This document shows, piece by piece, positions 1 through 6,327 of a DNA stretch of 24,023 nucleotides; positions within the stretch are counted from its first letter, which is position 1, and each line of letters opens with the position of its first letter. The notes beneath the pieces are model-generated. The model did not search any database, was not told the DNA's origin, and was given only the letters and a program-made list of their open reading frames with translations. The position numbers and the translations under genes are program-made. Where the stretch lies: NCBI GenBank assembly GCA_900546845.1, contig UREK01000029.1, forward strand, positions 1 to 24,023. The letters are read 5' to 3'. Origin of the DNA: an uncultured Eubacteriales bacterium. GTDB lineage: Bacteria > Bacillota > Clostridia > Christensenellales > CAG-138.

Positions 1-62
1 TTTTCGGACGGCACTCGAGAGCGCACACCCCAAAAGGCTCCTTTGGCAAAGGGGCTGTTTTT
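1..62 (+). repeat. Family B repeat, right part only
   Basis: The first bases match the right half of the family B elements at 14261-14423 and 18387-18548: a TTCGGACGGC block, a GAGAGCGCA block, then a hairpin of the AGGCTCCTTTG / CAAAGG type. The left half lies before the window. The usual right end (GACTGAGGATTG) is not preserved here, so this copy is diverged or truncated. Confidence 0.6.
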
Positions 63-105
63 AGGCTGTCTCCGTGACTGCCTAACTGCAAAACCGGGCG
101 GGGCT

Positions 106-147
106 GTCAACGGTGGCGCGTATGCGCCGTTCATCTTGACCGTTGAC
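106..147. repeat. Nested inverted repeat downstream of the XRE gene
   Basis: Arms GTCAACGGT (106-114) and ACCGTTGAC (139-147) are perfect reverse complements. Inside them GGCGC (115-119) and GCGCC (124-128) form a second stem around a GTAT loop. It lies just past the stop codon of the minus-strand XRE gene. No T-run follows on the minus strand, so it is not a classic intrinsic terminator. It could be a folded 3' end or a recombination scar. Confidence 0.5.
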
Positions 148-164
148 TGGCTCGACTGGCTTTG

Positions 165-374
165 CTATTTTTCTTCCCCGAATATAAATAGTTCTTCAAT
201 AGGTGTGTCAACAGCCCTTGAAATATCAATCGCTAATTTTAATGATGGGTTATACTGTGCTTTTTCCAGACGCATAATTGTTTCTCTGCGTACACCAACA
301 ATCTCAGCTAGCTGTTCTTGTGTCAAATCTTTTAGTAACCGATATTTTTTCAAATTACAAATAAAATTTGCCAT
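165..374 (-). CDS. XRE-family transcriptional regulator (short, YozG-like)
   Basis: A 69-residue protein that is almost entirely one helix-turn-helix domain of the Cro/C1 type (about residues 6-60), with the typical core LTQEQLAEIVGVRRETI at 17-33 followed by a LEKAQYNPSL segment. Such short XRE proteins are DNA-binding repressors in the cytoplasm. Its start lies 3 bases after the stop of the DUF3796 gene, so the two are one transcriptional unit read from the promoter at 851-878. XRE plus small membrane protein pairs are common in Firmicutes; the regulator probably controls its own operon, which is inference. The gene is visibly AT-rich compared with the genes from 1248 onwards, which suggests separate origin or transfer. 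Confidence 0.9.
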   Translation of the reverse strand: MANFICNLKKYRLLKDLTQEQLAEIVGVRRETIMRLEKAQYNPSLKLAIDISRAVDTPIEELFIFGEEK

Positions 375-377
375 GAT

Positions 378-812
378 TTATTCCTCACCACTGTCTTTAC
401 TGTCATAGCGATAAAGCAAGTATTCGGCAAGAAATGGCACTAAGCCAATAATAAGAGAGAGGGAAATCACCATGAAAAGTAGTTTTGCGTCATTAGATTG
501 GAGCATCCAATCCCATGTACTTGCAATCAAAACGATAAACGAAACGGAAAGACCTATGCGATACGCCTGTAATTGAGCTTTTATGCGATTTTCCTTAAAA
601 CGCTCGTCCATTAAAACATTTGACATTTTGCCCTCAAAGAAAAAACCAAAGAAGCCGAAAAAACAAAAAAAGTAAAAGGGGGAAACATCACCTTGAATGG
701 TATAAGTCCATATACCTGCAAAACCAAGAAATCCTAAAAATCCGAATAGCCCTAACTTCGGATTGACCTTTCTTGCCCGATTGTTCTTATCATTTCCGCT
801 ATACATATTCAA
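378..812 (-). CDS. DUF3796-family integral membrane protein
   Basis: 144 residues with four predicted membrane segments, at about 19-36, 43-59, 86-104 and 109-132. The first two are very rich in Phe and Gly. The length, the Phe/Gly-rich first hairpin and the adjacent short XRE regulator fit the DUF3796 family; function of the family is unknown. A strong ribosome site (AAGGAGG) lies 7 bases before the ATG at 812. It is the first gene of the two-gene unit and is transcribed from 851-878. Base composition is AT-rich, unlike the rest of the window. Family assignment is from recall of sequence character, not from a search. Confidence 0.8.
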   Translation of the reverse strand: MNMYSGNDKNNRARKVNPKLGLFGFLGFLGFAGIWTYTIQGDVSPFYFFCFFGFFGFFFEGKMSNVLMDERFKENRIKAQLQAYRIGLSVSFIVLIASTWDWMLQSNDAKLLFMVISLSLIIGLVPFLAEYLLYRYDSKDSGEE

Positions 813-850
813 GCCTCCTTTAAGTGATTTATTTGTATCTTTATAGGATA

Positions 851-878
851 ATTATATCACATTTCATATTCAAGTCAA
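851..878 (-). promoter_or_regulatory. Sigma-A promoter of the DUF3796-XRE unit
   Basis: On the minus strand TTGACT (878-873) is followed after 16 bases by a perfect TATAAT (856-851). Predicted transcription start is near 844, giving a leader of about 30 bases before the ATG at 812. Confidence 0.75.
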
Positions 879-1034
879 TAGAGTTCATAGAAATATTACA
901 AATGAATGTATGACAATGAAGCAGCAACATTTCTGTGTTACTGCTCCATTGCTCGGAATAGCGGTGGGGCTGGCTTTGTCTTGTTTTGTTGTGCTTCTTT
1001 ATTGACCATGAGCATTAGCGGTGGTATGTACGCC
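879..1034. other. Gene-free stretch before repeat A1
   Basis: This stretch marks the change from AT-rich to GC-rich sequence. I see no ribosome site followed by a credible reading frame and no clear promoter or hairpin. Together with the promoter and repeat A1 it makes up the 813-1247 gap. Confidence 0.5.
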
Positions 1035-1181
1035 GCGAGCGAAAAGCCTTGCGCCGCAAGGCTTTCTTTACACGGAGCGCCGGCCGCGCCACCGGCGCAA
1101 GCGCGACATGAATCCCTCGATCAAGTGGCATCTGCCACTTGATCGACAGCCTGTGCGGGCGCGCCGTTTGGCGCGCCCGCA
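1035..1181 (-). repeat. Family A repeat, copy A1 (inverted)
   Basis: Reverse-oriented copy of a multi-hairpin element also found at 2417-2576 and 23857-24023. From right to left it has a GC-rich hairpin (arms 1154-1165 and 1170-1181, loop GTTT), a 26-bp palindrome (1119-1144), a GCGCTTGCGCC-type hairpin, a short hairpin on AAGCCTTGC, and the end motif GCGAGCGAAAAGCC (1035-1048). By eye the core differs from copy A2 at only about 7 of some 113 positions. The outer end motif next to the GC-rich hairpin is missing. The element ends one base before the -35 box of the DUF3842 gene. Confidence 0.85.
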
Positions 1182-1210
1182 TTGCGTGTTCCGGGCGGAG
1201 CTGATATACT
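1182..1210 (+). promoter_or_regulatory. Promoter of the DUF3842 gene
   Basis: TTGCGT (1182-1187), 17-base spacer, TATACT (1205-1210). Predicted start near 1217, about 31 bases before the ATG at 1248. The -35 box directly abuts the last hairpin of repeat A1. Confidence 0.6.
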
Positions 1211-1247
1211 GGGGAAAACAAAAGGCAAAGGCAGGGAACAAGCACAT

Positions 1248-1673
1248 ATGCGGATTCTTGTAATTGACGGCCAGGGCGGCAAAGTCGGCGCGCAGCTTGT
1301 GAGCGGCATCCGGGAGCGGCTTCCCCAGGCGCGGATCACGGCCGTGGGCACAAACGCGATGGCAGCCTCGGCGCTGCGCAAGGCGGGAGCGGACGCTGCC
1401 GCGACGGGCGAAAACGCGGTGCTCGTCGCCTGCCGCACGGCGGATGTGATCGTCGGCCCCGTCGGGATCGTGATCGCGGACGCCATGTTTGGGGAAATCA
1501 CGCCCGCGATGGCCTGCGCGGTCGGCCAGAGCCTCGCGCGCAAGGTGCTCATCCCATTTGAAAACTGCAACAACATCGTTGTGGGCGCAGAGGGCATGGG
1601 CGTTTCCGCACTGCTGAAAAAAGCGGTGGAGGCCGTCGCTTTGCTCGCGGCGGAAGAATCCCTTGCAAACTAG
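1248..1673 (+). CDS. DUF3842-family protein
   Basis: 141 residues. It begins MRILVIDGQGG, a beta strand followed by a glycine-rich turn (GQGG at 8-11) as in Rossmann-type nucleotide-binding folds, and carries the family-like blocks VGTNAMA (33-39), TGENA (53-57), GPVGIVIADAMFGEIT (70-85) and PFENCN (103-108). This pattern matches DUF3842, whose role is unknown; a nucleotide- or cofactor-linked function is inference from the glycine-rich turn only. I chose the ATG at 1248, because the longer frame upstream runs over the promoter and would add residues unlike the family; an AGGGA ribosome site lies about 11 bases ahead. The promoter of the following ECF gene overlaps the last codons of this gene, so the two may be co-transcribed as well as separately controlled. 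Confidence 0.85.
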   Translation: MRILVIDGQGGKVGAQLVSGIRERLPQARITAVGTNAMAASALRKAGADAAATGENAVLVACRTADVIVGPVGIVIADAMFGEITPAMACAVGQSLARKVLIPFENCNNIVVGAEGMGVSALLKKAVEAVALLAAEESLAN

Positions 1674-1692
1674 GCAGATGCTGTGATATAAT
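1663..1692 (+). promoter_or_regulatory. Promoter of the ECF S-component gene
   Basis: TTGCAA (1663-1668), 18-base spacer, perfect TATAAT (1687-1692). Predicted start is about 1699, which leaves an unusually long leader of roughly 137 bases before the ATG at 1836. Confidence 0.75.
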
Positions 1693-1698
1693 CCCGAA

Positions 1699-1835
1699 TG
1701 CTGGCGGTAGAAGCCGCTCTTTCATGGGCAGAAGCCCGTGCGCAACCCGTTTATACAGCAACGCGATGCCATGAAGGTATCCTTTCTTTCCGCAGGAAGG
1801 ATAGCTTCATTTTTGTTTTGGGAGGATATGCTTTC
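1699..1835 (+). promoter_or_regulatory. Structured leader, candidate riboswitch or attenuator
   Basis: The leader has two small hairpins with related loops, GCGG/CCGC (1704-1707 with 1714-1717) and GGGC/GCCC (1726-1729 with 1734-1737). It also has a 9-bp stem, CTTTCATGG (1719-1727) with CCATGAAGG (1769-1777), enclosing about 41 bases. The right strand of that stem is also the left base of the terminator hairpin at 1771-1810, so the two folds exclude each other. That is the usual logic of a transcription-attenuating riboswitch. I could not match it to TPP, FMN, cobalamin, THF, preQ1, lysine, purine or T-box consensus features. If formation of the 9-bp stem is ligand-dependent, binding would favour read-through. 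Confidence 0.55.
1771..1819 (+). terminator. Intrinsic terminator in the ECF leader (attenuator)
   Basis: Arms 1771-1786 and 1795-1810 pair at 15 of 16 positions (one G-G mismatch, one G-U) around an 8-base loop, followed directly by TTTTGTTTT (1811-1819). It sits between the promoter and the ribosome site (GGAGG, 1821-1825) of the ECF gene, so it can stop transcription before the gene. Confidence 0.7.
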
Positions 1836-2366
1836 ATGAAGAAAAACGTTTTGCGCAGTTTGATCTATGCGGCGCTGTGCCTGGCGCTGTGCCTGTATCT
1901 GCCGTTCCTCACGGGCCAGATCCCAGAGATCGGCAGCGCGCTGAGCCCCATGCACATCCCCGTGCTGCTCTGCGGCTTCCTCTGCGGCTGGCCATATGCG
2001 CTCGTGGTGGGCCTCGCTGCGCCGTTCCTGCGTTTCGCGCTGTTCTCGATGCCCCCGCTGTTCCCGACAGGCGTGGCGATGGCCTTTGAGCTTGCGGCGT
2101 ATGGCGTAATCACGAGCCTCCTTTACCGCGCCTTGCCGAAGAAAAACCGCTACCTTTATGTTTCACTCATCGGCGCGATGCTCGTGGGGCGCGTGGCCTG
2201 GGGCTGTGCGCGCTGGCTGATCGCCGGGCTCGCAGGGACGGAGTTCACGTTTCAAACGTTCCTCGCAGGTGCTTTTGTAACGGCGGTGCCCGGCATCATC
2301 TGCCACATCGTGCTGATCCCGCCGGTCGTGATGGCGCTCAAAAAGGCGAGGCTCCTCAAGGAGTAA
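1836..2366 (+). CDS. ECF transporter S component (substrate not determined)
   Basis: 176-residue membrane protein with about five or six hydrophobic segments. The conserved-looking block SPMHIPVLLCGF (37-48) and the SMPPLFPT loop (71-78) are typical of the ECF-transporter S-component family (PF12822-like). These proteins bind a vitamin or related small molecule in the membrane and dock on a shared EcfT/EcfA energising module, which is not encoded here. The ATG at 1836 is preceded by GGAGG (1821-1825) with a 10-base spacer; the ATG at 1828 is out of frame, and a longer frame upstream would run through the leader hairpins. Control is probably by the attenuator-like leader. Substrate cannot be read from the sequence; linkage to DUF3842 and a ligand-sensing leader are the only clues. 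Confidence 0.88.
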   Translation: MKKNVLRSLIYAALCLALCLYLPFLTGQIPEIGSALSPMHIPVLLCGFLCGWPYALVVGLAAPFLRFALFSMPPLFPTGVAMAFELAAYGVITSLLYRALPKKNRYLYVSLIGAMLVGRVAWGCARWLIAGLAGTEFTFQTFLAGAFVTAVPGIICHIVLIPPVVMALKKARLLKE

Positions 2367-2416
2367 AATGGGATGTGAAACACAGGCCGTCTGCGCGCAC
2401 GCGCGTATGCGTCCAC

Positions 2417-2576
2417 GCAAGCGAAAAGCCCGCTGCCGCAAACGCGGCAGCGGGCTTGAGGCTATCGATCAAGTGGCAGATGCCACTTGATCGAGGGATT
2501 CACGTCGCGCTTGCGCCCATGGCGCGGTCAGCGCTCCGTGTAAAGAAAGCCTTGCGGTGCAAGGCTTTTCGCTCGC
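2417..2576 (+). repeat. Family A repeat, complete copy A2
   Basis: The fullest copy, 160 bp. Its ends are near-perfect inverted repeats: GCAAGCGAAAAGCC (2417-2430) and GGCTTTTCGCTCGC (2563-2576), matching at 13 of 14 positions. Inside are a 14-bp GC-rich hairpin (arms 2426-2439 and 2444-2457, loop AAAC), a 26-bp palindrome (2467-2492, arms GATCAAGTGGCA and mate), a GCGCTTGCGCC-type hairpin and a 10-bp hairpin on AAAGCCTTGC. No reading frame inside looks coding. It lies just downstream of the ECF gene, and its first hairpin may also serve as that gene's 3' end. Confidence 0.85.
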
Positions 2577-2605
2577 ACCGCACAGGTCGCTGCTCGCGAT
2601 TGCAA

Positions 2606-2656
2606 GTCAAGGGCTGCGGCCCTTGACAATCCCGGAGAGACTTTTTCGACAAACTG
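2606..2656 (+). repeat. Family C block, copy 1
   Basis: A hairpin of GTCAAGGGC (2606-2614) and GCCCTTGAC (2619-2627) with a TGCG loop, followed by AATCCC, AGAGA, TTTTTC and CAAACTGA. The same order of blocks recurs at 10137-10186. In both places it lies between convergent genes and directly before a GC-rich hairpin. Confidence 0.65.
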
Positions 2657-2686
2657 AGCCCACCGCCGCGTTTGCGGCGGCGGGCT
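2657..2686. terminator. Terminator-like hairpin between convergent genes
   Basis: Arms 2657-2669 and 2674-2686 pair at 12 of 13 positions with a GTTT loop. It lies between the end of the plus-strand ECF region and the stop of the minus-strand hydrolase at 2708. The T-tract is poor on both sides, so termination strength is uncertain. Confidence 0.5.
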
Positions 2687-2707
2687 TGCTGTTTGTGGCG
2701 GGCTTTA

Positions 2708-3373
2708 TTATGCCGCTTCGCCCGGCTTTTCATATTCCAGCACGAGCACGCGGTCGCTGCCGAGGCTTTCCGGGGTAAGCGTCGCCTCGCTCTGGCGCAT
2801 GCGGTGGATCGCACAGCCCTTGAGCGAATCGAGGAACGCGGCAAGCTCGCCCAGCTCGAAGCTCAGCTGTTCCGTCTTATAATGCATGGGCACGAACACC
2901 TTCGGGTGAATCAGCTCCGCAAGCTGCTTGGCCTCCTTCGCATCGATGGTGAACACGCCGCCCACAGGCGCGAGCAGCACATCCACCTGCCCGGCCGCAG
3001 CAAGGGCCGCTTCATCCGGCAGGTGTCCAAGGTCGCCCGCATGCAGCAGGCGGATGCCGTCCATCTCCACCAAGAACATGATGTTGCGCCCGCGCTTGGC
3101 GCCGCGCTCCTTATCGTGCCAGGTGAGGATACCCGTAACGCGCACGCCCTTGACCACATGCGTGCCCGGCTCCGTGATGCGCACCGGGTCGCCCAGCGCG
3201 GCTTCAAAATAGTTATGGTCGTAATGATCGTGGCTCGCGGTCACGGCGTCTACCGCCATCGGCGCGAGCGTATACCCAGTCTTCGGCGAACAAGGGTCCA
3301 TCAGGATCCGCACGCCGGCGTTGCTGGTCAACAGGAAGCAGGAATGCCCCAACCATTTCAAATTCATATTCAT
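2708..3373 (-). CDS. Metallo-beta-lactamase-fold hydrolase (COG2220/UlaG-like)
   Basis: 221 residues with the full metal-binding set of the metallo-beta-lactamase superfamily: HDHYDH at 48-53, a histidine at 86, HAGDLGH at 111-117 and MHYKT at 163-167. The order and size (about 220 residues) fit the COG2220 branch that includes UlaG-like and UPF0173-like metal-dependent hydrolases; the physiological substrate is unknown. No signal peptide, so cytoplasmic. The start at 3373 has GAGG a few bases upstream, inside the end of the preceding gene; a second ATG two codons later is possible. It follows the gene at 3380-4030 by only 6 bases, so the two form an operon. Confidence 0.9.
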   Translation of the reverse strand: MNMNLKWLGHSCFLLTSNAGVRILMDPCSPKTGYTLAPMAVDAVTASHDHYDHNYFEAALGDPVRITEPGTHVVKGVRVTGILTWHDKERGAKRGRNIMFLVEMDGIRLLHAGDLGHLPDEAALAAAGQVDVLLAPVGGVFTIDAKEAKQLAELIHPKVFVPMHYKTEQLSFELGELAAFLDSLKGCAIHRMRQSEATLTPESLGSDRVLVLEYEKPGEAA

Positions 3374-3379
3374 CTATCC

Positions 3380-4030
3380 TCAACTTTCTATAAAATCCGA
3401 TGTTTCCGCGGCGAGCGCATAGCCCAGCAGCCGTGCGGCGCATTTGCCGACATCCCCACAAGCGGAATAGAGACGTGTGCGCACACGGAGCGGCGCCGCT
3501 TGCCCCATCGTCAGCACAGCGTGCGCGGCGCGCTCTGCGCGCGCATCGCGCTGCTTTGGCGGCAGCCCGCCCTCCGCAATGCCAAAGCACAGCCAAAGCG
3601 CATGGCGCACGGCCGGGCTGTCCGGACAGCCCGTGCTTTCCGCGCGCGCAAGCATCCGCATGCGCGCTACCGCATAAGCGAGGGGGCGCTCCGTCTCCGC
3701 CGGGAGCGGCGGCAGCGGCGTGCTCTGGATCACGCTCCGCATCAACGCCCCATAGGCGGCATCCGTTAAGGCAAAGCAGAGATGCCCGCCCCGCAGCGCG
3801 ATTTCACAGAACGCAGGCGTACCGCAAAGCAGGGCCGGCGCTTCGGCCTCCGCCGCACGCGCGGCAAGGAGGCATTTCTCCGGCGCAAGGCCAAGCCGGC
3901 GCGCGAGCGCGCTCGAAAGCTCATAGCCTGCCGCGCAGGCGCGTACATCCGCCACGCGCGCCTGCGGGAATCCGGCGCGGCGGAGCAAACCGGCCGCCGC
4001 TTCCCGCGCGGCGGCATAAGCGTCGAACAT
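3380..4030 (-). CDS. Hypothetical protein, possibly related to the DALR anticodon-binding domain
   Basis: 216 residues, very rich in Ala, Arg and Leu, without signal peptide or membrane segment. The middle part (about GGHLCFALTDAAYGALM) resembles the segment GFINF-x-L-x-x-x-x-L seen in arginyl-tRNA synthetases, and the C-terminal part is a helical bundle ending LGYALAAETSDFIES. I therefore suggest a stand-alone ArgRS-like or DALR-type domain, but this is weak and no catalytic motif (HIGH or KMSKS) is present. I chose the ATG at 4030 (GGAAGG and GGCGG lie upstream); the frame remains open for 58 codons before it, but that stretch runs over the promoter. It is translated just ahead of the hydrolase gene. 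Confidence 0.65.
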   Translation of the reverse strand: MFDAYAAAREAAAGLLRRAGFPQARVADVRACAAGYELSSALARRLGLAPEKCLLAARAAEAEAPALLCGTPAFCEIALRGGHLCFALTDAAYGALMRSVIQSTPLPPLPAETERPLAYAVARMRMLARAESTGCPDSPAVRHALWLCFGIAEGGLPPKQRDARAERAAHAVLTMGQAAPLRVRTRLYSACGDVGKCAARLLGYALAAETSDFIES

Positions 4031-4105
4031 GGGCGATGCACCGCCTTCCAAGCATTGCCTTTCAGTCTCCCTCCGCGTGCGAATGGGGACACGGAAGGTA
4101 TTAAT

Positions 4106-4134
4106 AGCGTATTGTATTTTGTGGCGGTTGTCAA
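4106..4134 (-). promoter_or_regulatory. Possible promoter of the 3380-4030 gene
   Basis: On the minus strand a perfect TTGACA (4134-4129) is followed after 17 bases by a weak TACGCT (4111-4106). A leader of roughly 70 bases would result. The poor -10 box limits confidence. Confidence 0.4.
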
Positions 4135-4205
4135 ACGCACAAATGAAAAGTTTTTGTGAAAACGCGCCGAAATTCCAAAAATTCTTCCCGTTTCCTCTGC
4201 CCACG

Positions 4206-4228
4206 AAAAAGGGGCGCGCCCGCGCCCC
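4206..4228 (-). terminator. Intrinsic terminator of the spoIIR-sleB-ypeB unit
   Basis: On the minus strand a GC-rich stem (GGGGCG with CGCCCC at its base, 4228-4211) is followed by TTTTT (4210-4206). It lies about 15 bases past the ypeB stop codon. Confidence 0.75.
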
Positions 4229-4242
4229 TTCCGCCTGCTGCG

Positions 4243-5619
4243 TTACAGTACGAGCTGACCGTCCTCCGTGTTGATGATGCGGAAGATCTGCTCCTCCTCG
4301 CCCGTTTCGGTGCTGATGTAGACGATGTATTCCTCCTCGCCGCAGGTTCCTTTGAACTCGTAGCAGAGCCGCTCCGTCTGCGGCGTGACGGGGATGAGGG
4401 CGAGCGCCCGATCCTCCACGGTGAGGTTCGTGGAAAGCATGCTCTCTGCCTCCTCCATGGAAACGGCCGGTTCCGCAAGGTCACGCTCCGTATGGCTGAA
4501 CAGATAGTTGCGCGCATCCACGCCGACCACGCTGCAGGTTTCCCGGTCTACCCAGATTTTCACGAGGTCGCTGTAAAGGATTACATCCCCCTGCGTGGCT
4601 GCGAAGTTGATAAGCGCGCAGCCGCCGTAATACTGGGCGTAGGTGGCATGCATGCCCGCGTACCCGTTTTCCGCAAGGTATTGCTCCGCCGCCTGGCGGA
4701 ATCGTTCCGTCTCCGCTTCCTCCGGCACGCCCTCCGCGCCGCCCGTGGCGCTCGACATCATCCAGAGCAGGTGCCCGCCCGTCTGCGTGATGGAAACATC
4801 CACCTCCCGGCCGTCGTCATACGTGCCGTGAAAATCGTAAGCAGGAATCGTCCCGTCCGAAGTGCCCTGCGGTTCGATCTCAGAAAGCCCTGCAACCTTC
4901 GCCGCGGCAGCGCGCGCCTCCTCCTCGCTGACCGGGTTGCCGGTAAGCCCCTTGGCCTCCTGCTTCTCCGTGCTTTCGGAGAAGGGCCCGTCGTAGATCA
5001 GCGTCGGGAATTCCTCGATGCCTTCCTGCTCCTGATATTGTCCGCCGCCCTCACCTTCGCTGGATGCGGCATCGGACGCTTCGGAGGCTTCCGAAGTAAA
5101 GTAGCCGTCGTTGGTGATGACCGCAACGGGGACGTCCCCCACCTCGAGGCGCTCGTTGAGCTCCGCGCCGATGCGGATGCAGGCGTTGTGCAGCTCGGCA
5201 AGCTGCGCCTGGTCCTCCTCGGTCATAGGCATGCCGCGCACCGCTTTTTTCGTGAGCCCATGAGCGTAATCCCCAAGGCGCACGACGAAGCTGTTGAGGT
5301 CCGCTGTGTCGATGTGGGACGAGGGGATTTGGGACATCAGGCTCACGCTTGCGCCGGAAAGCCGCCAGACATCGTCCAACAACAGCACATATTGCGCGGG
5401 CGACGCCGTGACGCGCAGCTTGCCGAGCGCGGTCTCCAGGTTGTTCATGTTGTCGCAAAGCTCCGTAAACGCCCGGGTGTACATCGCGGTCGTGCTGTTT
5501 TTGTATTCCTCGGCCAAGGCGGATTGCTCCGAGCCCCAGAACGCCACCCCCACAAGCGCGATTGCGAGGATCGTGGGCAGCACGATGCGTTCAAACGTAT
5601 CCTTTGTTTTCTGTTTCAT
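4243..5619 (-). CDS. ypeB: Germination protein YpeB
   Basis: 458 residues, close to the usual YpeB length of about 450. A membrane anchor at about 11-29 is followed by the YpeB N-terminal domain, an acidic and Ser/Gly-rich linker near 175-205, and three PepSY-type repeats in the C-terminal half (starting near VSEEEARAAAAKVAG, then the EEAETERFRQAAEQYL region, then VSMEEAESML). In Bacillus, YpeB and the cortex-lytic enzyme SleB need each other for stable deposition in the spore. The gene follows sleB with a 15-base gap. The ATG at 5619 is used because GGAG lies 11 bases ahead and the nearer upstream ATG and GTG are closed by a stop codon. Expression in the forespore is expected from family knowledge; no sigma-F or sigma-G site was firmly identified. 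Confidence 0.93.
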   Translation of the reverse strand: MKQKTKDTFERIVLPTILAIALVGVAFWGSEQSALAEEYKNSTTAMYTRAFTELCDNMNNLETALGKLRVTASPAQYVLLLDDVWRLSGASVSLMSQIPSSHIDTADLNSFVVRLGDYAHGLTKKAVRGMPMTEEDQAQLAELHNACIRIGAELNERLEVGDVPVAVITNDGYFTSEASEASDAASSEGEGGGQYQEQEGIEEFPTLIYDGPFSESTEKQEAKGLTGNPVSEEEARAAAAKVAGLSEIEPQGTSDGTIPAYDFHGTYDDGREVDVSITQTGGHLLWMMSSATGGAEGVPEEAETERFRQAAEQYLAENGYAGMHATYAQYYGGCALINFAATQGDVILYSDLVKIWVDRETCSVVGVDARNYLFSHTERDLAEPAVSMEEAESMLSTNLTVEDRALALIPVTPQTERLCYEFKGTCGEEEYIVYISTETGEEEQIFRIINTEDGQLVL

Positions 5620-5634
5620 CGCTTCACCATCTCC

Positions 5635-6327
5635 TTATCCGCGGAAGAACGAATGGCTGCCGATCCGCAGCAGCACGGGCTTGGAGAGCATCCATCGGTT
5701 CGTCGTTTTCGCAGGGTTGTAATAATATAGGCACCCGTTGGTCGGATCCCATCCGTTCATGGCATCGCGCGCAGCCTTGATGGCCGTCTCGTCCGGCGAG
5801 AGGTTAATCTGCCCGTCGCTCACCACGGAAAACGCGCCGCTTTGGTAGATCACGCCGCTGATGCTGTTGGGGAATTTGCTGGATTTTACCCGGTTGAGCA
5901 CCACTGCCGCAACCGCAACCTGACCCTTATACGGCTCGCCGCGCGCCTCGCCATACACCAGCCGCGCAAGCAGGTACAGGTTGCCCGAGGTGCCCGTGGA
6001 GGACGATCCGCCCGAGCTCCCGGACGAGCTGCTGCCCGAGAGCGTGAGCCCGAGCGCCTTTGCTGTCGCGCTCCCGACGATGCCATCTGCCGTGAGGCCG
6101 TTCCTGCGCTGGAAGTATTTCACGGCCGATTCGGTCTGCGTGCCGAAGACACCGTCCACCGAGCCGGTATAATAGCCCCAGCGCTTGAGCTTGGTTTGCA
6201 GCTGCCTGACCGCCTCGCCGCGCGAGCCCACGCGCAGCGCCGCCGCGAGCGCCGTGGATTGCAGCAGGGCGCAGAGCGTGAGCACCAGCACGAGCATCAG
6301 CGCAGCTTTTCGCTTATTGTGTTCCAT
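5635..6327 (-). CDS. sleB: Spore cortex-lytic enzyme SleB
   Basis: 230 residues. A signal peptide covers about 1-29 (ending STALAAA), a peptidoglycan-binding domain about 33-92 (GSRGEAVRQLQTKLKRWGYY, then VDGVFGTQTESAV), a Ser/Gly linker about 97-115, and a Hydrolase_2 catalytic domain 118-230 with the motif YGEARGE, whose Glu127 is the likely catalytic residue of this lytic transglycosylase family. SleB opens the muramic-lactam-containing cortex during germination. It has a clear GGAGG ribosome site. Its first 31 bases overlap the end of spoIIR in another frame, and ypeB follows, so the three are one unit. Confidence 0.95.
   Translation of the reverse strand: MEHNKRKAALMLVLVLTLCALLQSTALAAALRVGSRGEAVRQLQTKLKRWGYYTGSVDGVFGTQTESAVKYFQRRNGLTADGIVGSATAKALGLTLSGSSSSGSSGGSSSTGTSGNLYLLARLVYGEARGEPYKGQVAVAAVVLNRVKSSKFPNSISGVIYQSGAFSVVSDGQINLSPDETAIKAARDAMNGWDPTNGCLYYYNPAKTTNRWMLSKPVLLRIGSHSFFRG

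Noticed and set aside
43..408. 121-codon plus-strand frame over the XRE gene
   Set aside because: Antisense to a clear helix-turn-helix protein, with no ribosome site.
906..1142. Small plus-strand frame leading into repeat A1
   Set aside because: It runs into a non-coding repeat shared with two other places and lacks a ribosome site.
1699..1835. Assignment of the leader to THF, TPP, FMN, preQ1, cobalamin or T-box families
   Set aside because: None of the consensus core sequences that I know for these classes is visible; only the terminator/competing-stem logic is supported.
1035..2576. Family A repeats as part of a CRISPR array
   Set aside because: Copies are far apart, differ in orientation, and lack regular short repeats and spacers; no cas genes nearby.
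4156..5730. Long plus-strand open frame opposite ypeB
   Set aside because: Arg/Leu/Val-rich composition typical of an antisense shadow; YpeB on the minus strand is unmistakable.
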